Notes: a model not told the origin generated them from the sequence alone. Counted from the stretch's first letter, positions 34,401-41,412 are shown. The stretch: DNA of 64,000 bases from an uncultured Mollicutes bacterium (GCA_900548675.1 URLJ01000005.1:17094-81093); one strand, 5' to 3'. Numbers and translations: made by a program.

Positions 34401-35214
34401 CACTCGCATCTTCTAATATATAATAGTCGTCGGCACCCTCTACCTTATAGTGAAAATTAGGTACTAGCTTTTTCTTTAAATGCACGATATTATCGGTTTT
34501 TTCAGAGTTTTGATAAACTGAAAAAGTTATCGGCATTTTTCTATCAAAACTATTTAATAGATTTATCGCGTATACCGCTTTCCCTGTCGCTAAATTGACT
34601 CTTAATTTACCATTTCTTCCTATTTCATATTCATCGTATTTATATACCCCATTTAAACCTGATATATCTGTTAATGTTGCGACACACACTTCCCCACTTT
34701 CTTTTAAATAGTTTGGTGAATATACTTTAAAATCATCACAACTTATTCTTAACCTAAAAATTATCCCTATCATAATTGTTGGATTTTCTTCATTTTCCCT
34801 TTTTAAGGCATTCGTTATATCAAGCTTTCTACATTCTCTTCCTGGCGTAACGGTTAGTGATGATCCCTTTTTTTCTAACACTATTCTATCAAGAACCTCT
34901 TTTTCTTCTGTCGTCTCTTTCGCTAACCTTATTACTGAACTATCACTTATATCCGTACTATTGTACTTTACTACTTTTACTCCTATGTTAAAATAAGCAT
35001 TGCGGTAATATAGGTTCATGTATAGTTGATTCACTATTTGATTCTTCTCTAACCCGTTTAATCTTATTTTCACAAACAGTATATCACCGTCTTTTATCCT
35101 ATCAAAATACTCGCTATTTAGTATGGTAACTGCTACTTTTTTTCTCTCCCTTACTAATTTTGATTCTATTTCTATATTTGGCTTATTTGTCTTATTACTA
35201 AATATTCTTATCAT
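28402..35214 (-). CDS. RHS/YD-repeat polymorphic toxin
   Basis: 2270 aa. Residues 1-240 form a beta-rich N-terminal region of the type found in Firmicutes RHS proteins, without signal peptide or membrane helix. YD repeats occur from about 250 onwards, interrupted by two carbohydrate-binding-like modules (L-L-E-N-H-S-F-E-N near 555, L-V-K-N-G-Y-M-E near 720) and a LamG/concanavalin-like domain near 1580-1740 (W-H-H-L-F-I-R-Y). The YD repeats resume to the core end Y-Y-N-P-E-I-C-R-F-I-Q-P-D-D...D-P-S-G-H at about 2075. The last 190 residues are the variable tip: Gly/Ala-rich hydrophobic segments, then a 40-aa aromatic tail; no named toxin fold. AAAGGA lies 11 nt before the ATG. It is preceded by holin-type genes, which may provide release. 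Confidence 0.9.
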   Translation of the reverse strand: MIRIFSNKTNKPNIEIESKLVRERKKVAVTILNSEYFDRIKDGDILFVKIRLNGLEKNQIVNQLYMNLYYRNAYFNIGVKVVKYNSTDISDSSVIRLAKETTEEKEVLDRIVLEKKGSSLTVTPGRECRKLDITNALKRENEENPTIMIGIIFRLRISCDDFKVYSPNYLKESGEVCVATLTDISGLNGVYKYDEYEIGRNGKLRVNLATGKAVYAINLLNSFDRKMPITFSVYQNSEKTDNIVHLKKKLVPNFHYKVEGADDYYILEDASGFRNYYKKIECEESTKKYVLQDLGIKHYNVREDVYISYFDYSYLYVINNGTNSTMHVYDKYDTHMQLNFDNNNARIELIESSKKDTLIYSWDGAKLEKIDNTKKEEMLFNYTGEGYLEKVTLPCSEKCVTFRTEEGDNVIIITIYNQSPATGSNTDTPIEKLSEVKLYFNNNNNELIKIEDTLTGQHLNISRNGDKVVTVGLYNIDDTENKYRVNYKYNTKNTEVTDRMGKTLYYYFDNYGKVIMIMDDEGRSIAYNYDEVGERGGGKLIGVSKVQNNARNLLENHSFENEEEITTTSVWQKEANYNKSKIEIVTGGIIGKKCLKITSDRTEEVNLSQTIHNLRKGTYTLTGFIKHPQLTLEEIEKIKIKVSIKRKTSYVAEEKTATLNRNNEGWYKFEINDIEVAYTEVAEWVKVTITANQISTVFYIDDLQLTDSAYITRSNLVKNGYMEQTQFDSLPTHWVTDSGFDNAEVTRVQVDEESGHPSMLGRNVLKIAPRTGLGSSADVPHSGYRTISQEIPIEGTAKDQFIFSCFVQSCFTSNMLLGAFVSFVYENKGTKTYEFSFEKYQENWQVLTRSITAEDNYTKIKVGIYYEGDVQVLVDSIQLYKDTFSEYYSYDKRGNITSIKREDGTATTIFYDSDNKIKEIYLMDGTYYKYTYNTRGNLIKIKDLNGNMIEFGYDSDDRVTTSKITTKANEQILNRKCYDAESKEETITDGFGNQMVIKKDNLNRLAAIINSNDLETNYTYNKKSELIKVGATVNSEESSNTLAYNQAGYITTLQANSDDIYNMAYDTFGRVTGVKNGNKHLEQYQYDSLVDGYRKGLMLKRIVGENGGSYEFEYNEIGQVIKAKLNNQILAEYGYDENGNIYELKDKRTNITTYYTYDMEGKLIKMVTSEGDEIQYSYDGMGNIEKAIYKNDEAVSAVDYAYDYELNEYSREGYFSRIAKLYGDEIVVSSNGAQGFFGATPDLDTCSRQHDATTGMEVFSMMDNYDFISYEVNTFNKNKGKESWKKEFKNNKTFYMFVKPTVQYHKEKLLSFAQKKENGVETLSSIWITNAGKVIYETEEGTVKVTSRGTVKLNEWNLVGIKMKKIVTEVTIEGKTREIVTYKACIILNGEMSEEVNIDESVDLMDYLLVAHQESTTTSLTSSVPSSAPNTDLEMPLRICFMSFGTYNYQADDFKGIYEEGMRYLSKEVPEKSNATIYYDAKTYAGYDVITLNGTLKSAEGIMPCKTAPVDKSYALDKARLFMYDEASKKHVFGSYSKTLSLAGNKASALAYKLPTTKSGAVAVRFRIDQGYTGNRTLLEMISEENRILKIKFVGNTLKVQEDKNYLDEEDNVVIGGSGGNQLVGNVSGGYTSTSNIVINDENWHHLFIRYETNELQVYLDNINNVVCDITRKISLENSTIYLGKTSTGIEALNGCIEMLAYKTKLAENKEISAIFEKGKTIVVRNDMDTIGRIRNKKIIIDDNESKTKYNYIKTRITSEEYYKTVSETNPETISYTYDALGNITSKTFRTSSGEKTNTYTYDKLNRLIEESLDDTTTKKYTYYPNGNIKYKELYQNNGLITKEEYIYDNVIKNKLKQLKNLTANQIVDTYEYQTNNEFYPVRMKIKGISKSLTWQGNRLTNINTDEIEYKYNSQGIRWKKITPHEETTYKLEGTNIISMKKEITNETITLDFTYDIDNMLIGVTTSEGNYFYKRDITGNIIGIIDKQGNYVVKYEYDAWGNATTNIIEQKIVSKHNPFVYKGYYKDEETNFYYLNSRYYNPEICRFIQPDDVEYLDPGTINGLNLYCYCYNNPINYADPSGHSAILIGLIIGAIVGAGIGFGTVAYTDYQDDGQIFNGSVKWYEYVGGTVTGAVLGAGVGGIIGAGGAVLTSAMSSVTNKFISDLFAYALTGTSFGTWEDYAVAFISGGLIKGLGMKGIVKTAYDVALRPAINQVIKIGTNRTETFNVEKYAYDVVTRGITTFAPSPWKAFYRGGFRSMWDLYKQGYFA
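28991..29162 (-). repeat. Direct repeat R1, copy inside the intact RHS gene
   Basis: The partner of 27602-27773. It encodes the last part of the RHS core just before the variable tip, the expected crossover zone for tip exchange. Confidence 0.9.
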
Positions 35215-35239
35215 TTTTCTTTTCTTCCTTTCTTTTTCC

Positions 35240-36100
35240 TTAAATTAATGTAGTTATGTTTTCCATTTCTCTCAAATCAAGATTCTCCATCGCGTGGGTG
35301 AAATCTAACAAATCTACTGTTTGATTAAGTTTTTCACTTAAATACTCTTTTAAAATTTCGGCATACTGATTTTTTTTATAATTCGTGACATTCTCATTAA
35401 ATATTATCAGCAAATCTACATCACTCGTTAGTGATGTTTTTTCTTTTGCGTATGAGCCATATAAATAAAGTTTTTTTACACCATATTTGTTCTTTATAAC
35501 TGAAACATTTTCTTCAATCGTTTTTATTATTTTTTCTTTATTTAGTGTTGGTGATGCTTTAAATGGTTTATTCGTCGCTTCCATTTCCATATATATATAC
35601 ATTAGTTTATCTATATTTTTTTCTTTAATTGCTTTAAAATAAGGTTTATACACATATTCATATGGTATCACTACATTTCTCTTCTTCTTAAGCATCACTA
35701 AATTTGCGATCATAAAAGCAAATTCTATTTTTCTTGTTCTTACATTTTTTAATACCTCTAAATGCATAAGGGCTGCTAGATAGTGTGAAGATTCATCATA
35801 ATTTCGGTAATAGGTTTCTAAGATATTTTTAATTTTTGCCTCCCTTAACATTTTCCCTGTTAATAAGTAATATGCGCGTTTTATGATGGTTGTACTAAGT
35901 ATTTGGTTTTTATTATTTATGATATATAAATAGGCTTCAGCGAAACTTTTGACTTCAAGTTCTGCTTTGGTTTCTGCTTTATAATTATCTAATATAATGA
36001 GTTTTGCACGCTCATGAGGTAAATCAATTTTTTTCATTTTAGATACATATTCAACCAATCGATAAAAAAATTTTATTTCCATTTCATTATTTACTATCAT
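35240..36100 (-). CDS. Degenerate Fic-like domain fused to a nucleotidyltransferase
   Basis: 286 aa. Residues 45-145 look like a Fic/DOC fold: E-V-K-S-F-A-E-A-Y near 49, then A-A-L-M-H-L-E-V-L-K-N-V-R-T-R-K-I-E-F-A-F-M near 109-130. Active Fic proteins carry H-P-F-x-x-G-N-G-R in that place, so the catalytic motif is lost. Residues 185-286 are a minimal nucleotidyltransferase: L-Y-G-S-Y-A-K-E-K at 213-221, D-V-D at 227-229, a third Asp near 258. AAAGGAG precedes the ATG at 36100; the frame upstream overlaps the holin gene. It sits between holin and RHS genes, 25 nt before the latter, so a modifier of the toxin or a separate toxin-antitoxin module is possible. Confidence 0.65.
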   Translation of the reverse strand: MIVNNEMEIKFFYRLVEYVSKMKKIDLPHERAKLIILDNYKAETKAELEVKSFAEAYLYIINNKNQILSTTIIKRAYYLLTGKMLREAKIKNILETYYRNYDESSHYLAALMHLEVLKNVRTRKIEFAFMIANLVMLKKKRNVVIPYEYVYKPYFKAIKEKNIDKLMYIYMEMEATNKPFKASPTLNKEKIIKTIEENVSVIKNKYGVKKLYLYGSYAKEKTSLTSDVDLLIIFNENVTNYKKNQYAEILKEYLSEKLNQTVDLLDFTHAMENLDLREMENITTLI

Positions 36101-36105
36101 TATTT

Positions 36106-36384
36106 TTATTCTCCTTTCTTTTTTATTTGTTTTACTATTTGATTTGAACCAGTAGAACAAGACCCACTCATTATTCCTATTTCTAAGGCTATCCACATAT
36201 TTTCAACATCAAATATCATTTTAGGGTCTGTTATATATATCACTACTCCCATTACTCCTCCACATAGTGCTACTAGTATGGGAATTATTTTATACCATTC
36301 TTTTTTATTTTTAAATATTACTTTGTATATCTCTCCTATGATATAACAACACCCTGCAATAATTGGTACACTCAGATAATTCAT
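36106..36384 (-). CDS. A118-type phage holin family protein
   Basis: A 92-aa protein with three hydrophobic segments: S-V-P-I-I-A-G-C-C-Y-I-I-G, I-I-P-I-L-V-A-L-C-G-G-V-M-G-V, and W-I-A-L-E-I-G-I-M-S-G. The end S-G-S-C-S-T-G-S-N-Q-I-V-K-Q fits the Hol118/phage-holin family, where S-x-x-x-T-G-x-N-Q is conserved. The ATG at 36384 has AAGGAG 8 nt upstream; the ATG at 36390 is too close. Holins form membrane pores. No lysin follows; the next genes are Fic-NTase and RHS. A role in releasing the RHS protein is inferred, in analogy to holin-like TcdE. Confidence 0.78.
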   Translation of the reverse strand: MNYLSVPIIAGCCYIIGEIYKVIFKNKKEWYKIIPILVALCGGVMGVVIYITDPKMIFDVENMWIALEIGIMSGSCSTGSNQIVKQIKKKGE

Positions 36385-36407
36385 TTTCATCTCTCCTTTC
36401 TTATTTC

Positions 36408-36707
36408 CTAAGTGTCATCTTTTTTGTAGAATTCATCAACTCTTTTCGTCACATTTGAAACTGACTCTTCCACTTTCGCGAGCCTTTCGGCGATGTTCCG
36501 ATCTCGCTCTTCGACTTTCCCTAAGTTTTTTTCTACCCTATCAACACAAGCTTTGATATATCCGATGTCTGAAAACATTACCCCTTCTGTCTTCCCATCA
36601 CTTTTTTGGCTTTCATTGTTGCTCCTTTTAAACGCTAAATATGCAAACACTATGCTTGATATTGACGCGATAAAACTACCTAGGGTTATTACCATTTCGA
36701 TATTCAT
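36408..36707 (-). CDS. XhlA-like small membrane/coiled-coil protein
   Basis: A 99-aa protein with one N-terminal membrane helix (V-I-T-L-G-S-F-I-A-S-I-S-S-I-V-F-A-Y) followed by a heptad-type coiled coil (V-D-R-V-E-K-N-L-G-K-V-E-E-R, A-K-V-E-E-S-V-S-N-V-T-K-R-V). This is the size and layout of the haemolysin XhlA/phage-linked membrane proteins that precede holins. GGGGGTGA lies 5 nt before the ATG at 36707; the longer frame has no site. First gene of the holin-RHS operon. Confidence 0.6.
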   Translation of the reverse strand: MNIEMVITLGSFIASISSIVFAYLAFKRSNNESQKSDGKTEGVMFSDIGYIKACVDRVEKNLGKVEERDRNIAERLAKVEESVSNVTKRVDEFYKKDDT

Positions 36708-36842
36708 TTTTATCACCCCCTTAACTAAAAAAATAATATAATTTGTAAAAATATGGTTTTTTTGGTAGAATATAAGTACCAATGCTTATAGTTTTACACC
36801 AATTAACCACGCTAAAATTATATCTTGGAAATTAAAAAAGAC

Positions 36843-36880
36843 CGGTCCAAATCGGTCCAGATTTCGGTCCTTTTCGGATC
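36843..36880. repeat. Phased CGGTCC repeats upstream of the ABC-3C-like gene
   Basis: CGGTCC occurs at 36843, 36853 and 36865, followed by the variant CGGATC at 36875: steps of 10, 12 and 10 nt, about one helical turn each. The array ends about 20 nt before the ATG at 36902, between the two divergent units. It may be a multi-site operator or a structured leader. Confidence 0.6.
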
Positions 36881-36901
36881 AGGGGGAGTTAGGAGAGTAA
36901 T

Positions 36902-37876
36902 ATGAATTTAAAAAATTATGTTGACATGATTATCAAATTAAAAGTTGAACCTAGAAAAAGTGACTTTTTATGTTCAATAGTAGAGGCTTTTATCAGAGAC
37001 CCTTTCACTACTGAAATCGTTGAAAACCCTTTGTTAAAGTATGAAAACAACAATACTTTAAGAGCTATCTGTAATGGTAATAAATCACTTAGTAAAACTT
37101 GTGCTAGTGAATTATCCAACCTTTATGATAAAGATAAAATGATGAATTTCTTTTATAATCGGACAAATGATTTTGAAGATTTTAAACAAACTATTCTTAA
37201 GTTTGGGTTTGAAATTGAACGTAATGAAGAAAATGATGAAGATATACCTGCTACCTTAGCCGATTTACTCGCTAAAATATTTATTGATATATCTAATGGC
37301 TTTAAAGAAACTTATCCACCACTTAAAAAAGTTAATATTCATAGTTTAGATAAAGATGCTTTCAAAGATCTTTATATAAGTGAAGAATTTCTTCATATCA
37401 ATGGACAAGCTATCGCCTTACCTGAGCATTTTATGGATGTAACTTCTAAAAATACTGATGACCTTTTATATGTAACAGAACTTTTCAAAGTATATAGTGA
37501 GTTAAGCGGTAAAGATATTAAAAGCGTTGCTGATCTTAAACTTTATCCTAAATTTATTGAACATTTCATTGAACAAAAAAGGTGTTACTATAAAGCAGAA
37601 GCAGCGTGCACGCTAGCTAAAATCCTATTTTCTGATGGTGATAAACATTTTGATATCTTAAAAGATGAAATCTTTAGCTCTGTATATGAAACATTTTTTG
37701 ACCTTTCCTTAAAGGGAGGTTATCAAAGATTAAAAAACGTTTTAGAAATGGTTGTTAAAGCCAATCTAAATAATTCATTGTTGTTAAAAATTTCTGGTTT
37801 TATTACGGCTAAAGAAAAAAAAGGAATATGTCACATCTTAATTAATGAACGGCGCCTTAAGTCGTGGACTAAATAG
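36902..37876 (+). CDS. ABC-3C-type C-terminal domain protein (orphan)
   Basis: A 324-aa soluble helical protein. The last 110 residues match the C-terminal domain of ABC-three-component effector proteins: F-I-E-Q-K-R-C-Y-Y-K-A-E-A-A near 222, D-I-L-K-D-E-I-F near 252, R-L-K-N-V-L-E-M-V near 283 and K-K-G-I-C-H-I-L-I-N-E-R-R-L-K-S-W at the end. In known ABC-3C systems this domain is coupled to an ATPase and a middle protein; neither is nearby. The N-terminal 210 residues have no recognisable nuclease or other effector motif. GGAGAG lies close before the ATG. It reads away from the RHS operon and is the only plus-strand gene in this part. Confidence 0.5.
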   Translation: MNLKNYVDMIIKLKVEPRKSDFLCSIVEAFIRDPFTTEIVENPLLKYENNNTLRAICNGNKSLSKTCASELSNLYDKDKMMNFFYNRTNDFEDFKQTILKFGFEIERNEENDEDIPATLADLLAKIFIDISNGFKETYPPLKKVNIHSLDKDAFKDLYISEEFLHINGQAIALPEHFMDVTSKNTDDLLYVTELFKVYSELSGKDIKSVADLKLYPKFIEHFIEQKRCYYKAEAACTLAKILFSDGDKHFDILKDEIFSSVYETFFDLSLKGGYQRLKNVLEMVVKANLNNSLLLKISGFITAKEKKGICHILINERRLKSWTK

Positions 37877-37910
37877 ATTATATTATCTACTTCAAAATAT
37901 ACGCAAAAAA

Positions 37911-37937
37911 AATATGTGGAGTTTATATTTCCACATA
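37911..37937 (+). terminator. Hairpin after the ABC-3C-like gene
   Basis: ATATGTGGA and TCCACATAT form a 9-bp hairpin 35 nt after the stop. No long T-run follows, so it is a weak terminator or RNA-end stabiliser. Confidence 0.45.
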
Positions 37938-38006
37938 TATGATACAAATGATAAAATTAAAAAGTATGGCTAGATTTTAAAGATTAAGCTATTAATAAAT
38001 ATAAAT

Positions 38007-38042
38007 AAAAACTACTACCATTAAATAATGGTAGTAGTTTTT
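38007..38042. terminator. Bidirectional terminator
   Basis: AAAACTACTACCATT pairs with AATGGTAGTAGTTTT around a short loop, with A and T runs at the ends. It serves the minus-strand genes ending at 38044 and probably also stops plus-strand transcription. Confidence 0.88.
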
Positions 38043-38043
38043 A

Positions 38044-38535
38044 CTATTTGTTAACAAGACTATCTAATAGAGTGTTAATGTCTGATGGCGTTTTTTTAGT
38101 TGAACTAGTATTAACCGCATTATTTTCAATTAATAAAAGCATTGGAACATCATTGTCAAAATCACCATCTAATTCTTTACTGATAATGTCTTTTAAACTA
38201 TTACGATATTTTAAAATATAAATTTTTTTAGCTTCTTTATCTTTTTTTGTATAATTGGCATACTCTAAAACTGATTTTTTAATTATATTGCTTTTGTAAC
38301 TATCTTCTTGGTATATTAAAACATAGTAACTATTCGATGAGTTTTTAGGCTTTTCTTTAAGAAAAGAAGTCGCTGTTGTTTCTTTTAAATCTTTGATTTC
38401 TTTATAATCAAATGGTTTAGCAATTAGAATAATTGATGTTGTCAAAATAGCTACGAAAATAACTATTAGTGTGATAACATAAAATAACGACATCTTATTA
38501 ATTTTTTTATTATTTTTATTAACAATATTACTCAT
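38044..38535 (-). CDS. Membrane-anchored thioredoxin-fold-like protein without CxxC
   Basis: 163 aa. One N-terminal membrane helix (F-Y-V-I-T-L-I-V-I-F-V-A-I-L) leaves the C-terminal domain outside the cell. That domain has the beta-alpha-beta order of a thioredoxin fold (Y-Y-V-L-I-Y-Q-E-D, K-I-Y-I-L-K-Y, D-V-P-M-L-L-L-I-E with the cis-Pro), but Asp/Ser stand where the redox Cys pair would be. It follows the CEVC lipoprotein by 17 nt, so it may be its structural partner. Function unknown. Confidence 0.6.
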   Translation of the reverse strand: MSNIVNKNNKKINKMSLFYVITLIVIFVAILTTSIILIAKPFDYKEIKDLKETTATSFLKEKPKNSSNSYYVLIYQEDSYKSNIIKKSVLEYANYTKKDKEAKKIYILKYRNSLKDIISKELDGDFDNDVPMLLLIENNAVNTSSTKKTPSDINTLLDSLVNK

Positions 38536-38552
38536 ATATTTCTTTCCTTTTA

Positions 38553-39020
38553 CTATTTAATTTCTTTTTTTATGGCTGTTGCTCCGTCAAAAACTTCTAC
38601 TATTTTACCTTTTTTTATCTTTATTAACACCGGTGAAGTTACTATTTTAACTTGATTGTAATCGGTTGCGTTAAGAGGTATCGTATTTTTACAATTATCT
38701 GTTGTAAAACATTTCCCTTTAATACCTTGATTTCGTTCTTCACTTGTATTAACTGTGTATACTCTAAATTTACCTGTATTATAATAATTAACAACTAAAT
38801 CTTCAAGTGAAGCACAAACTTCACAACCATTACGGTGGATATATATATAATATACCCTCTCTTCCATACTTAACATTTGTTTATATCCAATATGTTCCAT
38901 CGTACTATAATCTGTAGCTTTTACTTGATCCTTATGATCATAACTACAGCTTGTACTAAGTACTAATAAAAAAATAATAGTTAAAGTAAGGAGAAAAGAT
39001 TTAATACTTTTTTCACTCAT
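38553..39020 (-). CDS. Thioredoxin-like lipoprotein
   Basis: 155 aa. The signal peptide ends in L-V-L-S-T-S-C (lipobox Cys near 25). The domain holds the redox motif C-E-V-C near 66-69 after Y-I-Y-I-H-R-N-G, and T-S-P-V-L-I-K-I, which carries the cis-Pro. Two further Cys (C-F-T-T-D-N-C) may form an extra disulfide. A cell-surface thiol-disulfide protein is likely; the neighbours are another thioredoxin-like protein and a LolA-like lipoprotein. Confidence 0.75.
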   Translation of the reverse strand: MSEKSIKSFLLTLTIIFLLVLSTSCSYDHKDQVKATDYSTMEHIGYKQMLSMEERVYYIYIHRNGCEVCASLEDLVVNYYNTGKFRVYTVNTSEERNQGIKGKCFTTDNCKNTIPLNATDYNQVKIVTSPVLIKIKKGKIVEVFDGATAIKKEIK

Positions 39021-39086
39021 AACATCACCTACTTTAACTATTATAACACATTTTTATAATTTATTCAACTAATTGATTATGTTTTG

Positions 39087-40082
39087 TTATTTTTCTTTAG
39101 CGGTTAGTAAAGAATCACCAATTTTAATCATTTCTAAACTAGATAAAACATTTGAAGCAATCGTATATTCTAATCCTTGTTGGTAGAAGAAAACATTATT
39201 ATCGTTAACAACTATGACGCCATCTCCCATTACGATTATATCTCCTTCGATATATGTGGTCGCTACTTCATCACCTTTTGTCACAAATTCTTCAACGATT
39301 GTAAATGAAGTTGTTGGACCATAATTCATTATTGCTGAAGTCGCACTAACATTCTCTTCTTTTAGGCTAACCCCTTCTGGAAAGTATGTTGGATAAGTTA
39401 TCGAGCGTTCAAAATGTTCTTCAGCATCAACATATGTGAGGGCTACAGACTCAAGTACAGTTTTAGCATTAAAAATATCACTATTAAATTCAATATCCGT
39501 TTTTACATCGGTTACAACAAACCGTGTTATTAGTTTTTTGTTTTCATCGTAAACTTGCACTTCATCAGGATATCCTGTTTCTTTATTAAAAACAATTATT
39601 TGTGTACTTGGTAAAGCATTTTCGTGCATTTGGGCCTTTAATTCTACTGCTTGCTTGCCATCTACTTCCTTTTTTATTCTTGCTTCATCCTTAACAATAT
39701 CATTAGCGAGTGATTGGAAAATATATGGATATGATGAAGCATTAGGCCATTCACTTTTAATTTGAAAAGTTTTATTCAAACTAGGAATTAAAACACTTAC
39801 TCCTTCGCTATTTTTAATAATTATTTGTTTATCATTCATATTGACATTATCAATTTCCACACGATAATTGTTTGGTTTTTGATAATATGAAGTAATTAAA
39901 CATTCTTTTGTTCCACTTGGGAAAATGGTATATAATTTACCAGTAATTTTGTAACTATTAAGTTTGGCAACTTTTTCAGGAAATGACTCAACTGTTTTAG
40001 TCTTTTTACCACATCCTGTTAAAGAAAAACACGATACCACCGCTATTAAAATTACAACTAAACTTATTATTCTTTTTTTCAT
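39087..40082 (-). CDS. LolA/YdcC-like lipoprotein
   Basis: 331 aa. The signal peptide ends in F-S-L-T-G-C (lipobox). The rest has the half-barrel pattern of LolA/YdcC (GerS-type) proteins: K-L-N-S-Y-K-I-T-G-K near 40, P-N-N-Y-R-V-E near 65, N-K-E-T-G-Y-P-D-E-V-Q near 165, and the DUF4367-like end T-Y-F-P-E-G. In Bacillota such surface lipoproteins bind hydrophobic or lipid ligands; the exact role is open. The ATG at 40082 has GGAGGT 7 nt upstream and is preferred over the earlier in-frame starts. Confidence 0.75.
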   Translation of the reverse strand: MKKRIISLVVILIAVVSCFSLTGCGKKTKTVESFPEKVAKLNSYKITGKLYTIFPSGTKECLITSYYQKPNNYRVEIDNVNMNDKQIIIKNSEGVSVLIPSLNKTFQIKSEWPNASSYPYIFQSLANDIVKDEARIKKEVDGKQAVELKAQMHENALPSTQIIVFNKETGYPDEVQVYDENKKLITRFVVTDVKTDIEFNSDIFNAKTVLESVALTYVDAEEHFERSITYPTYFPEGVSLKEENVSATSAIMNYGPTTSFTIVEEFVTKGDEVATTYIEGDIIVMGDGVIVVNDNNVFFYQQGLEYTIASNVLSSLEMIKIGDSLLTAKEK

Positions 40083-40178
40083 TTTATTAACCTCCATCAA
40101 TTAATGATATGATAAATTATAATTCTTATGAATAAAACATTTAATATCGAAAAAAATAAATAATATAAGGAGGAATTT

Positions 40179-40433
40179 ATGAAAACATTAAAATTAACAG
40201 CTTTAATTATTATGATTATTGGTGCTCTAAACTGGGGACTTATTGGTATGTTCAATTTTAATTTAGTTGCTTTTCTATTTGATGGTTTAAGTGTTGTAGT
40301 ATCACGAATCGTTTATTCCCTTGTAGGAATTGCGGGAATTACAGCTCTTGTATGTTTGTTTGTACCAGATACTGATGTTGAACGTGATTATAGTGAGCAT
40401 GATTATAAATTAAATAAATTTGAACATGAATAA
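40179..40433 (+). CDS. DUF378 membrane protein
   Basis: 84 aa with two membrane helices (L-T-A-L-I-I-M-I-I-G-A-L-N-W-G-L-I-G and I-V-Y-S-L-V-G-I-A-G-I-T-A-L). The N-W-G-L-I-G and Y-x-L-V-G-I-A-G boxes define DUF378 (YuzA). The hydrophilic tail is acidic. GGAGG lies 5-6 nt before the ATG. Function of the family is unknown. It is transcribed away from the lipoprotein gene. Confidence 0.9.
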   Translation: MKTLKLTALIIMIIGALNWGLIGMFNFNLVAFLFDGLSVVVSRIVYSLVGIAGITALVCLFVPDTDVERDYSEHDYKLNKFEHE

Positions 40434-40438
40434 TTGAA

Positions 40439-40471
40439 ATAAACGTAATACAATATTTGTATTACGTTTAT
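40439..40471. terminator. Bidirectional terminator between DUF378 and whiA
   Basis: ATAAACGTAATACAA pairs with TTGTATTACGTTTAT. It overlaps the last four bases of whiA; T-rich sequence follows on the plus strand. Confidence 0.85.
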
Positions 40472-41412
40472 TCTTTTTCTTTTTGAGAAATTATCATCTC
40501 ATAGTATTTCATAATTTCACTCATACAGTGACTAATCCCCGATTTGGACATATTTTTGCCAAGTATTTTATGGGAAAATTCACCTAACTCTGCCAAACTA
40601 GAATCTGGATATTCTTTTCTTAAACGTATTGCATCTTGAAGTCTTCCTGTCAGTTTAGAAGTTAAATTATGATCTTCTAAATATTTTATAGCTTCTAACT
40701 GTTTTTGACAATATTTCAGTGATTTACTACCATTGGCGATATCACAATTCATCGTTCTGTTAACGTTATTGGCTAAGTCACGATAGATACGGGAATCTTC
40801 GAAATAAAGAACACCAACACTCGCACCGATATACGCTAAGAATTTGGATATTTCTTCACTTTTTTTAATATATAAGAGCGTTTGATTTTTTCTAGTTGTC
40901 AGTTTCGACTCTATGTTATTTTCGTTTAAGATTTTGGATACTAAAGATGCTATTTCGATTTTTCTAAATAATATTTCTAAATGATAACTACTTTTTTTAG
41001 GATCATTAACTGAACCTTTAGCGATAAATATACCTCTTACAAACGCAGATTTACAACATTCTCTTTCCAAAAGTTCATCATCTTCAACAACTGTGTCAAA
41101 TGGCATAAGATGAAAATCATTAATAATCTCCTCGGCTTTCTCATCTATTTCCATATAATAAACACGATAATTATTTAATCCTTTTTTAGCTAAATAAGAT
41201 ATTTCCGGACTTATATCATAACCTTTTTTAAATTCTGGTAAAAGAAACCTTAAAAGACTAGGGAGATATGTTTTAATTACTACTTTTAGCTTGCGATTTG
41301 TAATTACTACCTCACTACTACCTTGAAGAATTCCCGCCATCATAGCTTTTTTACAACAGGAAAACATATCAAGCCCCATAAGTTCTTTTTTTACATCACC
41401 CGCAAAAGACAT
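40468..41412 (-). CDS. whiA: WhiA family DNA-binding protein
   Basis: 314 aa, the normal length. S-F-A-G-D-V-K-K-E-L at the start, the degenerate LAGLIDADG homing-endonuclease-like domain in the first two thirds (R-G-I-F-I-A-K-G-S-V-N-D-P near 130), and the C-terminal HTH with S-L-A-E-L-G-E-F then K-S-G-I-S-H. WhiA is conserved in Gram-positives, acting in division and chromosome organisation. It lies 9 nt after the thioredoxin-reductase gene. Confidence 0.95.
   Translation of the reverse strand: MSFAGDVKKELMGLDMFSCCKKAMMAGILQGSSEVVITNRKLKVVIKTYLPSLLRFLLPEFKKGYDISPEISYLAKKGLNNYRVYYMEIDEKAEEIINDFHLMPFDTVVEDDELLERECCKSAFVRGIFIAKGSVNDPKKSSYHLEILFRKIEIASLVSKILNENNIESKLTTRKNQTLLYIKKSEEISKFLAYIGASVGVLYFEDSRIYRDLANNVNRTMNCDIANGSKSLKYCQKQLEAIKYLEDHNLTSKLTGRLQDAIRLRKEYPDSSLAELGEFSHKILGKNMSKSGISHCMSEIMKYYEMIISQKEKE

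Noticed and set aside
36106..36707. Intact prophage lysis module
   Set aside because: A holin and an XhlA-like gene are present, but no endolysin, tail or packaging genes; the next gene is Fic-NTase, then RHS.
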